Shown: piece after piece, positions 36,711-45,151 of the stretch
How the letters are laid out: each line of letters begins with the position of its first letter
How positions within the stretch are numbered: the stretch's first letter is position 1
Assembly (NCBI RefSeq): GCF_003050705.1
Contig: NZ_QAOG01000004.1
Coordinates: 493,612 to 557,611 of the forward strand
DNA: 64,000 bases
Reading direction: 5' to 3'
DNA from: Sphingomonas aurantiaca
GTDB taxonomy: Bacteria > Pseudomonadota > Alphaproteobacteria > Sphingomonadales > Sphingomonadaceae
The notes under the pieces: generated by a model
What the model saw: only the letters and a program-made list of their open reading frames with translations
Databases searched by the model: none
What the model was told of the DNA's origin: nothing
Made by a program: the position numbers and the translations under genes

Positions 36711-38201
36711 ATGGCCGTAATGGGTAGGGAGAAACCACGTCAGGGATTCTGGGGGCTGTGGAACATCTCGTTCGGGTTTTTCGGGATCCAGATCGGCTTT
36801 GCGCTGCAGAACGCCAATGTCAGCCGGATCTTCCAGTCGCTGGGCACGTCGGTCGACGATCTGGCGTTCCTCTGGATCGCGGCGCCGCTGACCGGGCTGC
36901 TCGTCCAGCCGGTGATCGGGCATTATAGCGACCGGACCTGGGGGCGGCTCGGGCGACGGCGGCCCTATTTCCTGGCCGGGGCGATGCTCGCGACCTTTGC
37001 GCTACTGGCGATGCCGAATGCGCCGGTACTGTGGGTCGCGGCCGTCTTGCTGTGGATGCTCGACGGATCGCTCAACGTCGCGATGGAGCCGTTCCGCGCG
37101 TTCGTCGGCGACATGCTCGGCAGCCGCCAGCGCACCGCGGGCTTCGCCTTCCAGACCGGATTCATCGGCGCGGGCGCGGTGATCGGCAGCCTTGCCCCGA
37201 TCATCCTGACCGACGTGTTCCAGGTCGCGAACACCGCACCCGCGGGCGGGATTCCGCCATCGGTACAATATGGATTCTATATCGGCGCGCTCGCCTTGTT
37301 CTTCGCGGTGCTGTGGACGGTGCTGACGACCAGCGAATATCCGCCTGCCGAGATGGCCGCGTTCGAGGACGAAGGCCCGGTTGCGCCGCAAGACACGGTC
37401 GTCCGGTCGAGCGCGCGGCTCGCGCCGGTGTGGATCGCGCTGGGGGCGATCGTGATCGCCGCGGTGGCGCGGTTCGGGCTCGACAAGCCGGTCTATCTGC
37501 TCGGTGGTGGGCTGATCGCGTTCGGCGCGGCGTTGCTGGCGAGTGCGGCGCTGGTGAGGTCGGGCAGGGAGTCCAATGTTCTCAGCCAGATCGTCGGCGA
37601 TCTTGGCACGATGCCACAAACGATGAAGCGGCTCGCGCTCGTCCAGTTCTTCACCTGGTCGGCGCTGTTCATCATGTGGATCTACACGACGCCGATCGTC
37701 ACGCAGCATGTGTTCGGTACGACCGACACGACCAGCGCGGCGTATAACGAGGGGGCGAACTGGGTCGGGGTGCTGTTCGCGGTGTATAACGGCGTGGCGA
37801 CCCTGTGGGCGTTCGTCATGCCGGCGCTGGCGGCGCGGATCGGTCGACGCGATGCGCATATCCTCGGGCTGCTCTGCGGGGCGGCGGGGTTCGCGTCGTT
37901 CCTGGTGGTGCGCGACCAATATGTGCTGATCGGGTCGATGGTGCTGATCGGAATCGCGTGGTCGTCGATCTTGACGATGCCCTATGCGATCCTGTCGAAC
38001 GCGCTGCCCCAGGCCAAGCTCGGCGTCTATATGGGGCTGTTCAACATATTCATCGTGTTGCCGCAGCTGATCGTGTCGTCGGTGATGGGGCAGGTGGTGC
38101 GGACGTTCTTCCCTAGCGACGCGGTGTGGGCGATGCTGATCGCGGCCGGGGTGATGGGCGTCGCTGCGCTGGCGATGCTGCGGGTCGAGCGGAGCGCGTG
38201 A
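36711..38201 (+). CDS. MFS sugar transporter (SLC45/GPH-like)
   Basis: A 496-residue permease with twelve predicted helices. WNISFGFFGIQIGFALQNANVSRIFQ at the start, IAAPLTGLLVQPVIGHYSDRTWGRLGRRRPY near residue 62 (the GxxSDRxxxxxGRRRP loop) and the MEPFRAFVGDML segment are typical of sucrose/maltose transporters of the SLC45/GPH type. It is translationally adjacent to a LacI repressor. No glycoside hydrolase lies beside it, so the sugar is not settled. Confidence 0.9.
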   Translation: MAVMGREKPRQGFWGLWNISFGFFGIQIGFALQNANVSRIFQSLGTSVDDLAFLWIAAPLTGLLVQPVIGHYSDRTWGRLGRRRPYFLAGAMLATFALLAMPNAPVLWVAAVLLWMLDGSLNVAMEPFRAFVGDMLGSRQRTAGFAFQTGFIGAGAVIGSLAPIILTDVFQVANTAPAGGIPPSVQYGFYIGALALFFAVLWTVLTTSEYPPAEMAAFEDEGPVAPQDTVVRSSARLAPVWIALGAIVIAAVARFGLDKPVYLLGGGLIAFGAALLASAALVRSGRESNVLSQIVGDLGTMPQTMKRLALVQFFTWSALFIMWIYTTPIVTQHVFGTTDTTSAAYNEGANWVGVLFAVYNGVATLWAFVMPALAARIGRRDAHILGLLCGAAGFASFLVVRDQYVLIGSMVLIGIAWSSILTMPYAILSNALPQAKLGVYMGLFNIFIVLPQLIVSSVMGQVVRTFFPSDAVWAMLIAAGVMGVAALAMLRVERSA

Positions 38202-38212
38202 TCGGGCTTCTG

Positions 38213-38236
38213 ATCCTCCCCCGCTAGGGGGAGGAT
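38213..38236. terminator. Hairpin after the transporter gene
   Basis: ATCCTCCCCC and GGGGGAGGAT form a perfect 10-bp stem with a GCTA loop between two convergent genes. The same sequence, followed by TAGG, appears degraded at 57256-57284, so it is also a dispersed repeat. No T run follows. Confidence 0.6.
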
Positions 38237-38241
38237 TAGGC

Positions 38242-38811
38242 TCAGCCGCCGAAGCCGCGGCCGCCGAAGCCGCCGCCGAACCCGCCGCGCGAGATCACCG
38301 AACTGCGCGTCTGGACGCGCGCAGGCGCCCGCGCCGTCGTCGGGGTGAACGCGTCCGAGCCGACGCGCGTGCGGCCTGTCACATAGTCGCGGTTGATCCG
38401 GCCGCCGGCGCCGCCATAATAATTGCCCTCGCGGTCACGATACATCGGCGCGCCGCGATTGCCGAACCCGCCGTTGAGCGCCTGCCCGACGAGGAAGCCG
38501 GTCAGCAGCGGCGTGAAGAAGCTGCCGCCATTGCCGTTGTTGCGCGGTTCGCACTGCGCGGCACCGAACTGCTCCTCGCAGGTCTGCTTGTCCTCGAACC
38601 GCGGTGCGGTCTTCGCCGCATCGGTCTTGGCTTGTTCGAACGCGGTGTCGCACTGGACTGCGGACAGCGCGCCTGCCGCGCGGCATTCGGCGACGGAGGC
38701 ATAGCTCTGCGCCTCGACCGGCTTGCCGCCGACATCGCCGTCGCACGCGGTCAGCGAGATGCCCGATCCTGCGATCAGGCTGGTGAGGACTATCGATCTG
38801 GAACGCTTCAT
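38242..38811 (-). CDS. DUF1190 (YjfM-like) lipoprotein
   Basis: A 189-residue DUF1190 protein. The signal ends in SLTACDG, a likely lipobox with Cys at about residue 23. The body has conserved cysteines in SVAECRAAGALSAVQCDTAFEQAK and KQTCEEQFGAAQCEPR (probable disulfides), a flexible centre (FFTPLLTGFLVGQAL) and a Gly/Arg-rich tail. In E. coli the equivalent YjfM belongs to the yjfIJKLMC operon. Third gene of the leftward unit; ten bases separate it from the DUF350 gene. Confidence 0.87.
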   Translation of the reverse strand: MKRSRSIVLTSLIAGSGISLTACDGDVGGKPVEAQSYASVAECRAAGALSAVQCDTAFEQAKTDAAKTAPRFEDKQTCEEQFGAAQCEPRNNGNGGSFFTPLLTGFLVGQALNGGFGNRGAPMYRDREGNYYGGAGGRINRDYVTGRTRVGSDAFTPTTARAPARVQTRSSVISRGGFGGGFGGRGFGG

Positions 38812-38821
38812 GGGTGCTTCC

Positions 38822-39235
38822 TCAGTTCGTCATGCAGGCAGCGTTGAGGATGCCGACGCACAGCGAGATGCTTGCCATATAGGTCGCCGCCGCGATTTCG
38901 CCGCGCTGGATCCGCGCGTTGAAATCGCGCATCACGAGACGCTGGACGACCAGCGCGGTGACGATCTGGATGACGCCGGCGAGCAGCGCCCACACCGCGA
39001 ATTCGACCAGCGAGACGGTATGCGTCAGCGCCGAGGCAAGCGGCAGGACATAGCCGAGCAACGCCGCGCCCAGCGTGATCGCGGCGGCGGTGTTGCCCTC
39101 ACGGATCAGCGACTTCTCGTGATAGGGCGTTGCCACCTGATAGATGATCTTGAACGCGATCGTGAACACGCCTGCCGCGACGAAAGCGATCAGGAAGGCG
39201 AGCGCGCTGGCGCCGAAGCTGTATTGGTCGATCAT
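38822..39235 (-). CDS. DUF350 (YjfL-like) membrane protein
   Basis: A 137-residue membrane protein with four helices in two DUF350 halves: LAFLIAFVAAGVFTIAFKIIY, AAITLGAALLGYVLPLASAL, LVEFAVWALLAGVIQIVTALVVQRL, and ATYMASISLCVGILNAACM. DUF350 proteins accompany PspA-like and ATP-grasp genes in stress clusters; no enzymatic activity is known. It is the likely membrane anchor of the module encoded on either side. Confidence 0.88.
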   Translation of the reverse strand: MIDQYSFGASALAFLIAFVAAGVFTIAFKIIYQVATPYHEKSLIREGNTAAAITLGAALLGYVLPLASALTHTVSLVEFAVWALLAGVIQIVTALVVQRLVMRDFNARIQRGEIAAATYMASISLCVGILNAACMTN

Positions 39236-39267
39236 GGCAAGTCCCCCGGAGCCGTTCGTCGGTGACG

Positions 39268-39909
39268 CTAGGCCCTGAACTCGCCGAGTTCCAGTGCAAC
39301 GCCCAGCATGATCTCGAACGAGACCTCGCCCGCCTCGTTCTCCTGGTCGATCGCCAGCAGCAGTTCGCGGCCGTCGTCACCGGGCAGGTCGCGGCCGAAC
39401 AGCATGCACGTCTGGAAGATGCGACGGTCGACGATGCCGTCGCGGTCGTCGTGAAGATCTTCCCAGAACGTCACCGGTTCCTGCTCGCTCGCCTCGGGGC
39501 CGAACCAGAAGCGTCCATATTCGGGCAATCCCTCGGCAGTGAAAGTCCGCGCCTTGAGGCGGCTCTTCCATGCCGGGCGCTCGGCGGACGAGGAGGGATA
39601 GGCGCTGTCCCATGGCGCGAACAGCGTGACGTCGGTCACGTCCTGGCCCGCGCGGTCGTTCGACACCGCCTGGAACATGATGTCGTCGTCGGTGTAGAAA
39701 CGGTGGACGAACCCGCCCTCGTTGAGGTTCACGAGCCCTTGCGCGACGATCACCAGCGTGTCGCGGTCGAACGGGAACAGCAGCTCGGACCCGAACCGGC
39801 GCCAGGCGAGCGGATCGACCGTCACCGTGCGCCCCAGCGTGACGTTGCGGACGACGGGCAGGGCGTTGTCGTCAAGCGCTGGCTTGCGGCCGAACAGGCG
39901 ATCGAACAT
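39268..39909 (-). CDS. DUF2491 (YjfK-like) protein
   Basis: A 213-residue protein of the DUF2491 family. MFDRLFGRKP begins it, followed by LAWRRFGSELLFPFDRDTLVIVAQGLVNL and a WFGPEASEQEPVTFWED region. It is predicted cytoplasmic with no known activity. The start at 39909 has GAGG just upstream. First gene of the leftward half, reading away from the DUF2170-PspA unit across a 245-base promoter region. Confidence 0.85.
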   Translation of the reverse strand: MFDRLFGRKPALDDNALPVVRNVTLGRTVTVDPLAWRRFGSELLFPFDRDTLVIVAQGLVNLNEGGFVHRFYTDDDIMFQAVSNDRAGQDVTDVTLFAPWDSAYPSSSAERPAWKSRLKARTFTAEGLPEYGRFWFGPEASEQEPVTFWEDLHDDRDGIVDRRIFQTCMLFGRDLPGDDGRELLLAIDQENEAGEVSFEIMLGVALELGEFRA

Positions 39910-39976
39910 GCAATCCTCGTATCTTTGTTGATGGCCTGCATAGGGCAAAGCGGCCGGGCGAGCAAAGCGCAACCCC

Positions 39977-40060
39977 CCGTCATCCTGACGAAAGTCAGGA
40001 CCCAGAGCCACACCCGCGGCGCTTCGTGGCCCTGGATCCTGAATTTCGTCAGCATGACGG
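39977..40060. repeat. REP-like palindrome, GTCATCC family, in a divergent promoter
   Basis: CCGTCATCCTGACGAAAGTC at the left and TTTCGTCAGCATGACGG at the right form an 84-base inverted repeat. It occupies about a third of the spacer between the two halves of the PspA-type cluster. Confidence 0.85.
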
Positions 40061-40154
40061 GAAAGGGTGGGGTCGCGGAGTGGGGAGCGGGGATGGCAAG
40101 GGTTCGCGACACGTCCTATGTGTGCGTCACGCGACAAGCACGGGAGTTCTTGCA

Positions 40155-40589
40155 TTGACCGACATCTGGACCGTCCGCAGCCTGAAGGCGGCGCTCGATA
40201 CGTCCGAGCCTGCAAAGGCGGGCGAATTTTCCGCGCGGATCCTGGAAGGCGCCGACCCGGTATTGCTGGTGACGATGCACCAGCACGGCGATCTCGAGCT
40301 GTTCGTCAACGTCAGCGAGGCGCAGATCGCGTGCTCGACCTTGCTCTGGCCGTGCGACGAGCAGGAGGACCAGCAGGCGTTCAACACCTTCCTGCTGAAG
40401 TCGCAGAAGCTGGTGCCGCTGTCGAACTTCGGGATCGGCACCGTCGACGGTCGCGATTATTACGAGCTGTTCGGCGAACTGGCGACGTCGAGCCCGCTCA
40501 ACACCGTGGTGATCGAGCTGCGTACGCTTGCTGAGAATGCGATCGATGCGGCCACCGACCTGCGCCACGCGCAGATTCCTGCCGCCTGA
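40155..40589 (+). CDS. DUF2170 (YjfI-like) protein, TTG start
   Basis: A 144-residue acidic protein of the DUF2170 family (ILEGADPVLLVTMHQHGDLELFVNVSEAQI, then LLKSQKLVPLSNFGI and YYELFGELATSSPLNTVVIEL). The start is taken as the TTG at 40155 because GGGAG lies eight bases upstream and no ATG fits; the upstream frame is repeat-derived. Function is unknown; it always accompanies PspA-like genes in this cluster type and may be a chaperone-like partner. It precedes pspA by 25 bases. Confidence 0.83.
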   Translation: MTDIWTVRSLKAALDTSEPAKAGEFSARILEGADPVLLVTMHQHGDLELFVNVSEAQIACSTLLWPCDEQEDQQAFNTFLLKSQKLVPLSNFGIGTVDGRDYYELFGELATSSPLNTVVIELRTLAENAIDAATDLRHAQIPAA

Positions 40590-40614
40590 TTTAGATACAA
40601 ACGGAGAGACTGGC

Positions 40615-41358
40615 ATGGCCATCTGGAGCAAGCTTTTCACCCTCGGTCGTGCCGGTGCGCACGAAGCCGGCGCGGCGGTCGTCGATGCGAACGCGCTGCG
40701 TATCCTCGACCAGGAAATTCGCGATGCGGACAAGGCGCAAGGGAAAGCGCGCGACGATCTCGCCGGGCTGGTCGCGCGGCGCCGCATCCTCGAGACCGAG
40801 GTCGAGAGCTTCCGTGCGCAGGCGGCCAAGTATGAGGCATCGGCGCGCGTCGCTGTCGAGAAGGGCAATATGGATCTCGCGCGCCAGGTCGCGCAGCGGA
40901 TCGCCGATCTCGAGCAAGATATCGCGCTGAAGAGCCCGCAGGTCGAGGACATGCGCGCTGCCGAGGAGCAGATCCACACCGCGGTCGCGCAGACCGACCG
41001 CAAGATCGAACAGCTCCGCCGCGAGGTCGAGGTCGTCAAGGTCAACGAGTCGGTGCAGAAGGCGCAGGCCTCGGTCGCGTCGGGCAGCATGGGGGCGGGC
41101 AACAAGCTCGGCTCGGCCGCCGACAGCCTCGCACGGATCCGTGAACGCCAGGCGATCCGTGGCGAGCGGATCAAGGCGGCGGGCGAACTGGAAGACCGTC
41201 GTACCGGCGCCGATCTCGACGAGAAGCTGCGGCTGGCGGGGATCGGCCCCGGCCAGTCGTCGGCGGACGACGTGCTCGCGCGGCTGACCGCGCCGAAGAC
41301 GCCGGAGCTCGGCCAGACGCTGCAGATCGGCCAGCGCGACGATAGCAAGGACAGCTGA
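40615..41358 (+). CDS. PspA/IM30 family protein (YjfJ-like)
   Basis: A 247-residue ESCRT-III-like coiled-coil protein. MAIWSKLFTLGRAG is the amphipathic membrane-binding start, residues about 30-170 form the long coiled coil, and the C-terminal part is Gly/Ser-rich with further helices. PspA proteins polymerise on the inner face of the membrane to repair or stabilise it. Companions (DUF2170, DUF2491, DUF350, DUF1190, ATP-grasp) place it with YjfJ rather than the classical pspABC system, and no pspF is present. A GGAGAG site precedes the ATG. Confidence 0.92.
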   Translation: MAIWSKLFTLGRAGAHEAGAAVVDANALRILDQEIRDADKAQGKARDDLAGLVARRRILETEVESFRAQAAKYEASARVAVEKGNMDLARQVAQRIADLEQDIALKSPQVEDMRAAEEQIHTAVAQTDRKIEQLRREVEVVKVNESVQKAQASVASGSMGAGNKLGSAADSLARIRERQAIRGERIKAAGELEDRRTGADLDEKLRLAGIGPGQSSADDVLARLTAPKTPELGQTLQIGQRDDSKDS

Positions 41359-42518
41359 TGCGCCGGATCGCGGTCGACCCGCGCAGCGACTGGCGTGAGC
41401 GGGCGGACGCGATTGGGTTCGTCTATCACGACACCGATGGCGAGCCCTATTGGGATGAAGGCGCGGCCTACGCGTTCACCTTGGCGGAGATCGAGGATGA
41501 TCTCGAGCCGGCAGCGGAACAGCTACACGCGATGTGCCTCGATCTGGTCGACGAGGTGGTGCGCGACCAGCAGTTGATGGAACGCCTCGCCATCCCGCGC
41601 GAGCAGTGGAATTACGTCGCGGAGACGTGGCGGACTCGCCAGCCGTCGCTCTACGGCCGGTTCGATTTCGCTTATGACGGGACGGGGCCGGCCAAGCTCT
41701 ACGAATACAACGCCGATACGCCGACCTCGGTGTTCGAATGCGCGACGTTCCAGTGGATGTGGCTCGAGGATCTGCTCGTGAGCGGGGCGTTGCCGGCGGG
41801 GACGGACCAGTTCAACAGCCTGTTCGACAAGCTGCGCGAGCGGTTCCGCGCGCTGTTCCCGAGTGGCGGGTTCGTCCACTTCGCCGCGGATGCGTCGGCG
41901 ATCGAGGATCGGCAGACCGTCCGCTTCTTCGAGGATCTGGCGAGCCAGGTCGGGATCGAGCCCAAGTTCGTCGAGATGAAGGATATCGGGCTCGCCGCCG
42001 ATGGGCGCTTCGTCGATACCGACGGCTATGAGGTGCAGGCGGCGTTCAAGCTGTACCCGTGGGAGTTCATGCTCCGCGAGCCTTATGCGCCCAATCTGTC
42101 GCGCGCCGATGTGCGCTGGATCGAGCCGGCGTGGAAGTCGATCCTGTCGAACAAGGGCATCCTGCCGCTGCTGTGGGAGCGGCATCCCGAGCATCCGAAC
42201 CTGCTGCCGGCGTTCTTCGACGACGACCCTGCCGCGAAGATCCTCGGTCCCAAATATGTGCGGAAGCCGCTGTTCTCGCGCGAGGGGGCCAATGTCGAGG
42301 TGATCGGGGACGCGGCGCATGCGGTGCTCGATCAGGGCTATGGCGCCGAGGGGGCGATCCGCCAGGCCTATGCGCCGCCGCCGGTGTTCGACGGGCGGCA
42401 TCCGGTGATCGGCGCGTGGATGGTCGGCAACGAAGCCGCGGGGATCGGCGTTCGGGAGGATGACACGGTGGTGACGCGCAATCTCGCGCGGTTCGTGCCG
42501 CATATCATCGAGGCCTAA
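41358..42518 (+). CDS. Glutathionylspermidine synthase-like ATP-grasp ligase (YjfC-like)
   Basis: A 386-residue protein of the glutathionylspermidine synthase (pre-ATP-grasp) family without the N-terminal amidase domain of E. coli Gsp. It has YGRFDFAYDGTGPAKLYEYNADTPTS near residue 95-120, WIEPAWKSILSNKGILPLLW near 255 and KPLFSREGANVEVI near 300, which carry the ATP and metal ligands. It presumably ligates an amine to a peptide or protein carboxyl; the substrate in this cluster type is unknown. Its ATG overlaps the pspA stop (TGATG). Confidence 0.9.
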   Translation: MRRIAVDPRSDWRERADAIGFVYHDTDGEPYWDEGAAYAFTLAEIEDDLEPAAEQLHAMCLDLVDEVVRDQQLMERLAIPREQWNYVAETWRTRQPSLYGRFDFAYDGTGPAKLYEYNADTPTSVFECATFQWMWLEDLLVSGALPAGTDQFNSLFDKLRERFRALFPSGGFVHFAADASAIEDRQTVRFFEDLASQVGIEPKFVEMKDIGLAADGRFVDTDGYEVQAAFKLYPWEFMLREPYAPNLSRADVRWIEPAWKSILSNKGILPLLWERHPEHPNLLPAFFDDDPAAKILGPKYVRKPLFSREGANVEVIGDAAHAVLDQGYGAEGAIRQAYAPPPVFDGRHPVIGAWMVGNEAAGIGVREDDTVVTRNLARFVPHIIEA

Positions 42519-42519
42519 C

Positions 42520-43047
42520 ATGACCGACGCGCGCGAACTTCCTCCCTTGCCGCCGATGGAGCGGCTGGTCGAACTGCTGTTCGACGCCGCGAGGATGGGG
42601 CGCGACGAGATGATCCCCGCGCTGCTGCAGGCGGGGGTCGATATCGAGGTGACCGATGCGAAAGGCTACACGCCGCTCGTGATCGCCAGCTATAACGGGC
42701 AGGCCGATGCCACCGCGGCTTTGCTTGCGGCGGGTGCGAAGGTCGATGGCGCGGCGGATGCGCGCGGTAACACGGCGCTGATGGGGGTGTGTTTCAAGGG
42801 TTATGCGGAGATCGCGCAGATCCTGCTCGATGCGGGGGCGGACGTGAACCGCCGCAATGGCGTCGGGCAGACGGCGCTGATGATGGCTGCGCTGGTAGGC
42901 AAGACGGCGATTATGGACCTGTTGCTGGAGCATGGCGCGGAGGCTTCGGTTGCGGATGCTGCCGGTAATAGCGTGCACTCGCTGGCGCTGTCGCAGGGCA
43001 ACACCGCGTTGGCGGCGCGGTTTGCTGCCACAAGTCCGTCATCCTGA
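42520..43047 (+). CDS. Ankyrin repeat protein linked to the PspA cluster
   Basis: A 175-residue protein with four ankyrin repeats from about residue 28: GVDIEVTDAKGYTPLVIASYNG, ADARGNTALMGVCFKGYAEIAQILLDAGADV, NGVGQTALMMAALVGKTAIMDLLLEHGAE, and a partial last one. It starts one base after the ATP-grasp gene stop, so it is in the same transcript. No signal peptide. The last residues (SPSS) and stop codon lie inside a REP-like repeat, suggesting the repeat shortened or replaced the original 3' end. Confidence 0.88.
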   Translation: MTDARELPPLPPMERLVELLFDAARMGRDEMIPALLQAGVDIEVTDAKGYTPLVIASYNGQADATAALLAAGAKVDGAADARGNTALMGVCFKGYAEIAQILLDAGADVNRRNGVGQTALMMAALVGKTAIMDLLLEHGAEASVADAAGNSVHSLALSQGNTALAARFAATSPSS

Positions 43048-43118
43048 CGAAAGTCAGGATCCTGGGTAACGCGCGCTACGTCCTTGGCTCTGGATCCTGA
43101 CTTTCGTCAGGATGACGG
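43036..43118. repeat. REP-like palindrome, GTCATCC family, overlapping two gene ends
   Basis: CCGTCATCCTGACGAAAGTC on the left and GACTTTCGTCAGGATGACGG on the right form an inverted repeat. It supplies the stop codon of the ankyrin gene and the last residues of trhO from the opposite side. Confidence 0.88.
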
Positions 43119-44089
43119 GAGGGTGCGTGGTGGTCGTCAGTGCCGTGCGTCTTGGAGAGTACCGCGCCGACATGGGTTTCGCCGCGGGCTTCGGCCAGGC
43201 GCATCTGGCGTTCGCGCTCGGCGTAGCCCGCGCGCTGGTCCGCGTCGCGCGCGTCGTGGCAGGCCGGGCAGCTGATCCCCTCGACATAGAGCGGCGAGGC
43301 GCGATCGGCGACGCTGACGGGCATGCGGCAGGCGTGGCACAGTACGTGGCTGCCCGGCACGAGCCCGTGGCCGACCGCGACGCGCTGGTCGAAGACGAAG
43401 CATTCGCCCTCCCACAGGCTCTCCGTCTCGGGCACCGTCTCGAGATATTTGAGGATACCGCCCTTGAGGTGATACACCTCGTTGAGCCCCTCGGCCTTGA
43501 GGAACGCGGTCGATTTCTCGCATCGGATGCCGCCGGTGCAGAACATCGCGATCTTGGGCGGCGGGCCATCGCCGACCAGCTCGGCGCGATGCGCGCGAAA
43601 CCATGCCGGGAAGTCGCGGAAACTGCGCGTGTGCGGATCGACCGCGCCGGCAAACGTGCCGACCGACACCTCGTAATCGTTGCGCGTGTCGATCAGGATC
43701 GTCCCCGGCTCGGCGATCAGCGCGTTCCAGTCCGCGGGCTCGACGTAATGGCCGACGCCGCTCAGCGGATCGATCGTCGGCTCGCCCATCGTGACGATCT
43801 CGCGCTTCAGACGCACCTTCATGCGGTGGAACGGCATCGTCTCGGCGCGCGATTCTTTCACGTCGAGGTCGGCGCACCCCGGTAACGCACGGATATGCGC
43901 GAGAACGGCATCGATCCCCGCCTCGGACCCGGCGATCGTCCCGTTGATCCCCTCAGCCGCGAGCAGCAGCGTCCCCTTCACCCCGTTCGAACAGCATGCG
44001 AGCGCAAGCGGCGGCTGGATCGCGGCGATGTCGGCGAACGGCGTGAAGCGATACAGCGCCACGACGCGGATGGGGAGGGTTTGGGTCAT
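43076..44089 (-). CDS. trhO: tRNA uridine 5-hydroxylase TrhO (rhodanese-like)
   Basis: TrhO (YceA) makes 5-hydroxyuridine at tRNA position 34 using oxygen. The 337 residues hold an N-terminal acylphosphatase-like domain (about 1-110; [19 protein letters not shown]) and a rhodanese domain with active-site loop [16 protein letters not shown] near residue 185, then a Cys-rich tail ([18 protein letters not shown]). The final 15 or so residues ([10 protein letters not shown]) are translated from the REP-like repeat at 43036-43118, so the original C-terminus was probably near residue 320. Confidence 0.93.
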   Translation of the reverse strand: MTQTLPIRVVALYRFTPFADIAAIQPPLALACCSNGVKGTLLLAAEGINGTIAGSEAGIDAVLAHIRALPGCADLDVKESRAETMPFHRMKVRLKREIVTMGEPTIDPLSGVGHYVEPADWNALIAEPGTILIDTRNDYEVSVGTFAGAVDPHTRSFRDFPAWFRAHRAELVGDGPPPKIAMFCTGGIRCEKSTAFLKAEGLNEVYHLKGGILKYLETVPETESLWEGECFVFDQRVAVGHGLVPGSHVLCHACRMPVSVADRASPLYVEGISCPACHDARDADQRAGYAERERQMRLAEARGETHVGAVLSKTHGTDDHHAPSRHPDESQDPEPRT

Positions 44090-44144
44090 CGGTTCATCGT
44101 GCAGGGGAGGAGGTGCGCTCCCTTAGCGCACCGCGTCCGCCGCG

Positions 44145-44510
44145 TCAGCCTGTGGTGACGATCATCCCGTCGACCACCGCGACCGGCCACGGCGTCAGTC
44201 GCGTTCCGCCGCAAGGCCCGCCGACGCAGACGCCGCTGTCGATCTCGAACAGCGCGGAATGCCAGCTGCACGCGATCAGGTCGCCGCGCGGGGTGAGGTA
44301 GTCGTCGAGCACTTGCGCAAGCGGGAGGCCCATGTGCGGGCAGCGATCGACATAGCCGACCACCGCGTCGTCCTTGCGCACGACAAAGCCGTGGAACCGG
44401 CCGGCGCGCATCTGCACGACGAAATTGCGCGCCTTGCCCTCGGCGACCGCATCGACCGGGGCGAGTTTGATCCCGGCGGGCGTGGCGGTGAGCCGTTCGC
44501 CGTCGCTCAT
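44145..44510 (-). CDS. Rieske 2Fe-2S protein
   Basis: A 121-residue ferredoxin-like Rieske protein. The two cluster halves are CPHMG (about residue 63) and CSWH (about residue 84), then DIDSGVCVGGPCG-like residues. It overlaps the maiA stop (ATGA) and is the last gene of the hmgA-maiA operon. It may serve as electron donor to a dioxygenase, but neither HmgA nor HppD needs one, so its partner is unknown. Confidence 0.88.
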   Translation of the reverse strand: MSDGERLTATPAGIKLAPVDAVAEGKARNFVVQMRAGRFHGFVVRKDDAVVGYVDRCPHMGLPLAQVLDDYLTPRGDLIACSWHSALFEIDSGVCVGGPCGGTRLTPWPVAVVDGMIVTTG

Positions 44511-45151
44511 GGCCGATCCGCGTCGGGTTGCCGGTCGGGGTGCGCAGCAGCGAAAGCGGGCAAGGCGCGGGCCGTGTCGGCGGCGGCCTTGAGGTGCGGG
44601 TAGGGCGTCAGATCGACACCGAACCGCTCGGCGGAATAGACCTGCGGCACCAGGTGGCAGTCGGCGATCGTCGGCGTCGCGCCGAACGCGAAGCGGCTGC
44701 CATGACGCGCGATCATCACCTCCAGCGCGGCGAACCCCTCGCCGATCCAGCGCGCGATCCAGCGGTTCACGGCGGCATCGTCGGCGCCGAACTCGCTCCG
44801 CAGCGCGTTGAGGATCCGCAGGTTGTTCACCGGGTGGATATCGCACGCGATCGTCGCGGCCATCGCGCGGACGACCGCGCGACCCTGCGCATCGGCGGGG
44901 AGCAAAGGTGGATCGGGATAGGTCTCGTCGATCCATTCGAGGATCGAGGGGCTCTGCGTCAGGACGGCGTCGTCGGTTTCGAGGGCCGGTACGAGTGCCT
45001 GCGGATTGAGCGCCCGAAAGCCCGGCTCGCGGTGCGCGCCGGTGCGCAGGTCATGCGTGACCTGCGTATAGTCCACGCGCTTCAGCGCAAGCGCAATGCG
45101 GACGCGGTAGGCGGCGGTCGAGCGCCAATAGCCGTGGAGCGTCGGGGTCAC
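44507..45151 (-). CDS. maiA: Maleylacetoacetate isomerase
   Basis: A zeta-class GST that isomerises maleylacetoacetate to fumarylacetoacetate using glutathione. The 214 residues begin [20 protein letters not shown] with the zeta motif SSxxYR-like RSTAAYRVR, then [10 protein letters not shown] and [13 protein letters not shown] in the thioredoxin domain, and an all-helical C-terminal domain. Overlaps hmgA (ATGA). Fumarylacetoacetase is not in the window. Confidence 0.92.
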   Translation of the reverse strand: MTPTLHGYWRSTAAYRVRIALALKRVDYTQVTHDLRTGAHREPGFRALNPQALVPALETDDAVLTQSPSILEWIDETYPDPPLLPADAQGRAVVRAMAATIACDIHPVNNLRILNALRSEFGADDAAVNRWIARWIGEGFAALEVMIARHGSRFAFGATPTIADCHLVPQVYSAERFGVDLTPYPHLKAAADTARALPAFAAAHPDRQPDADRP

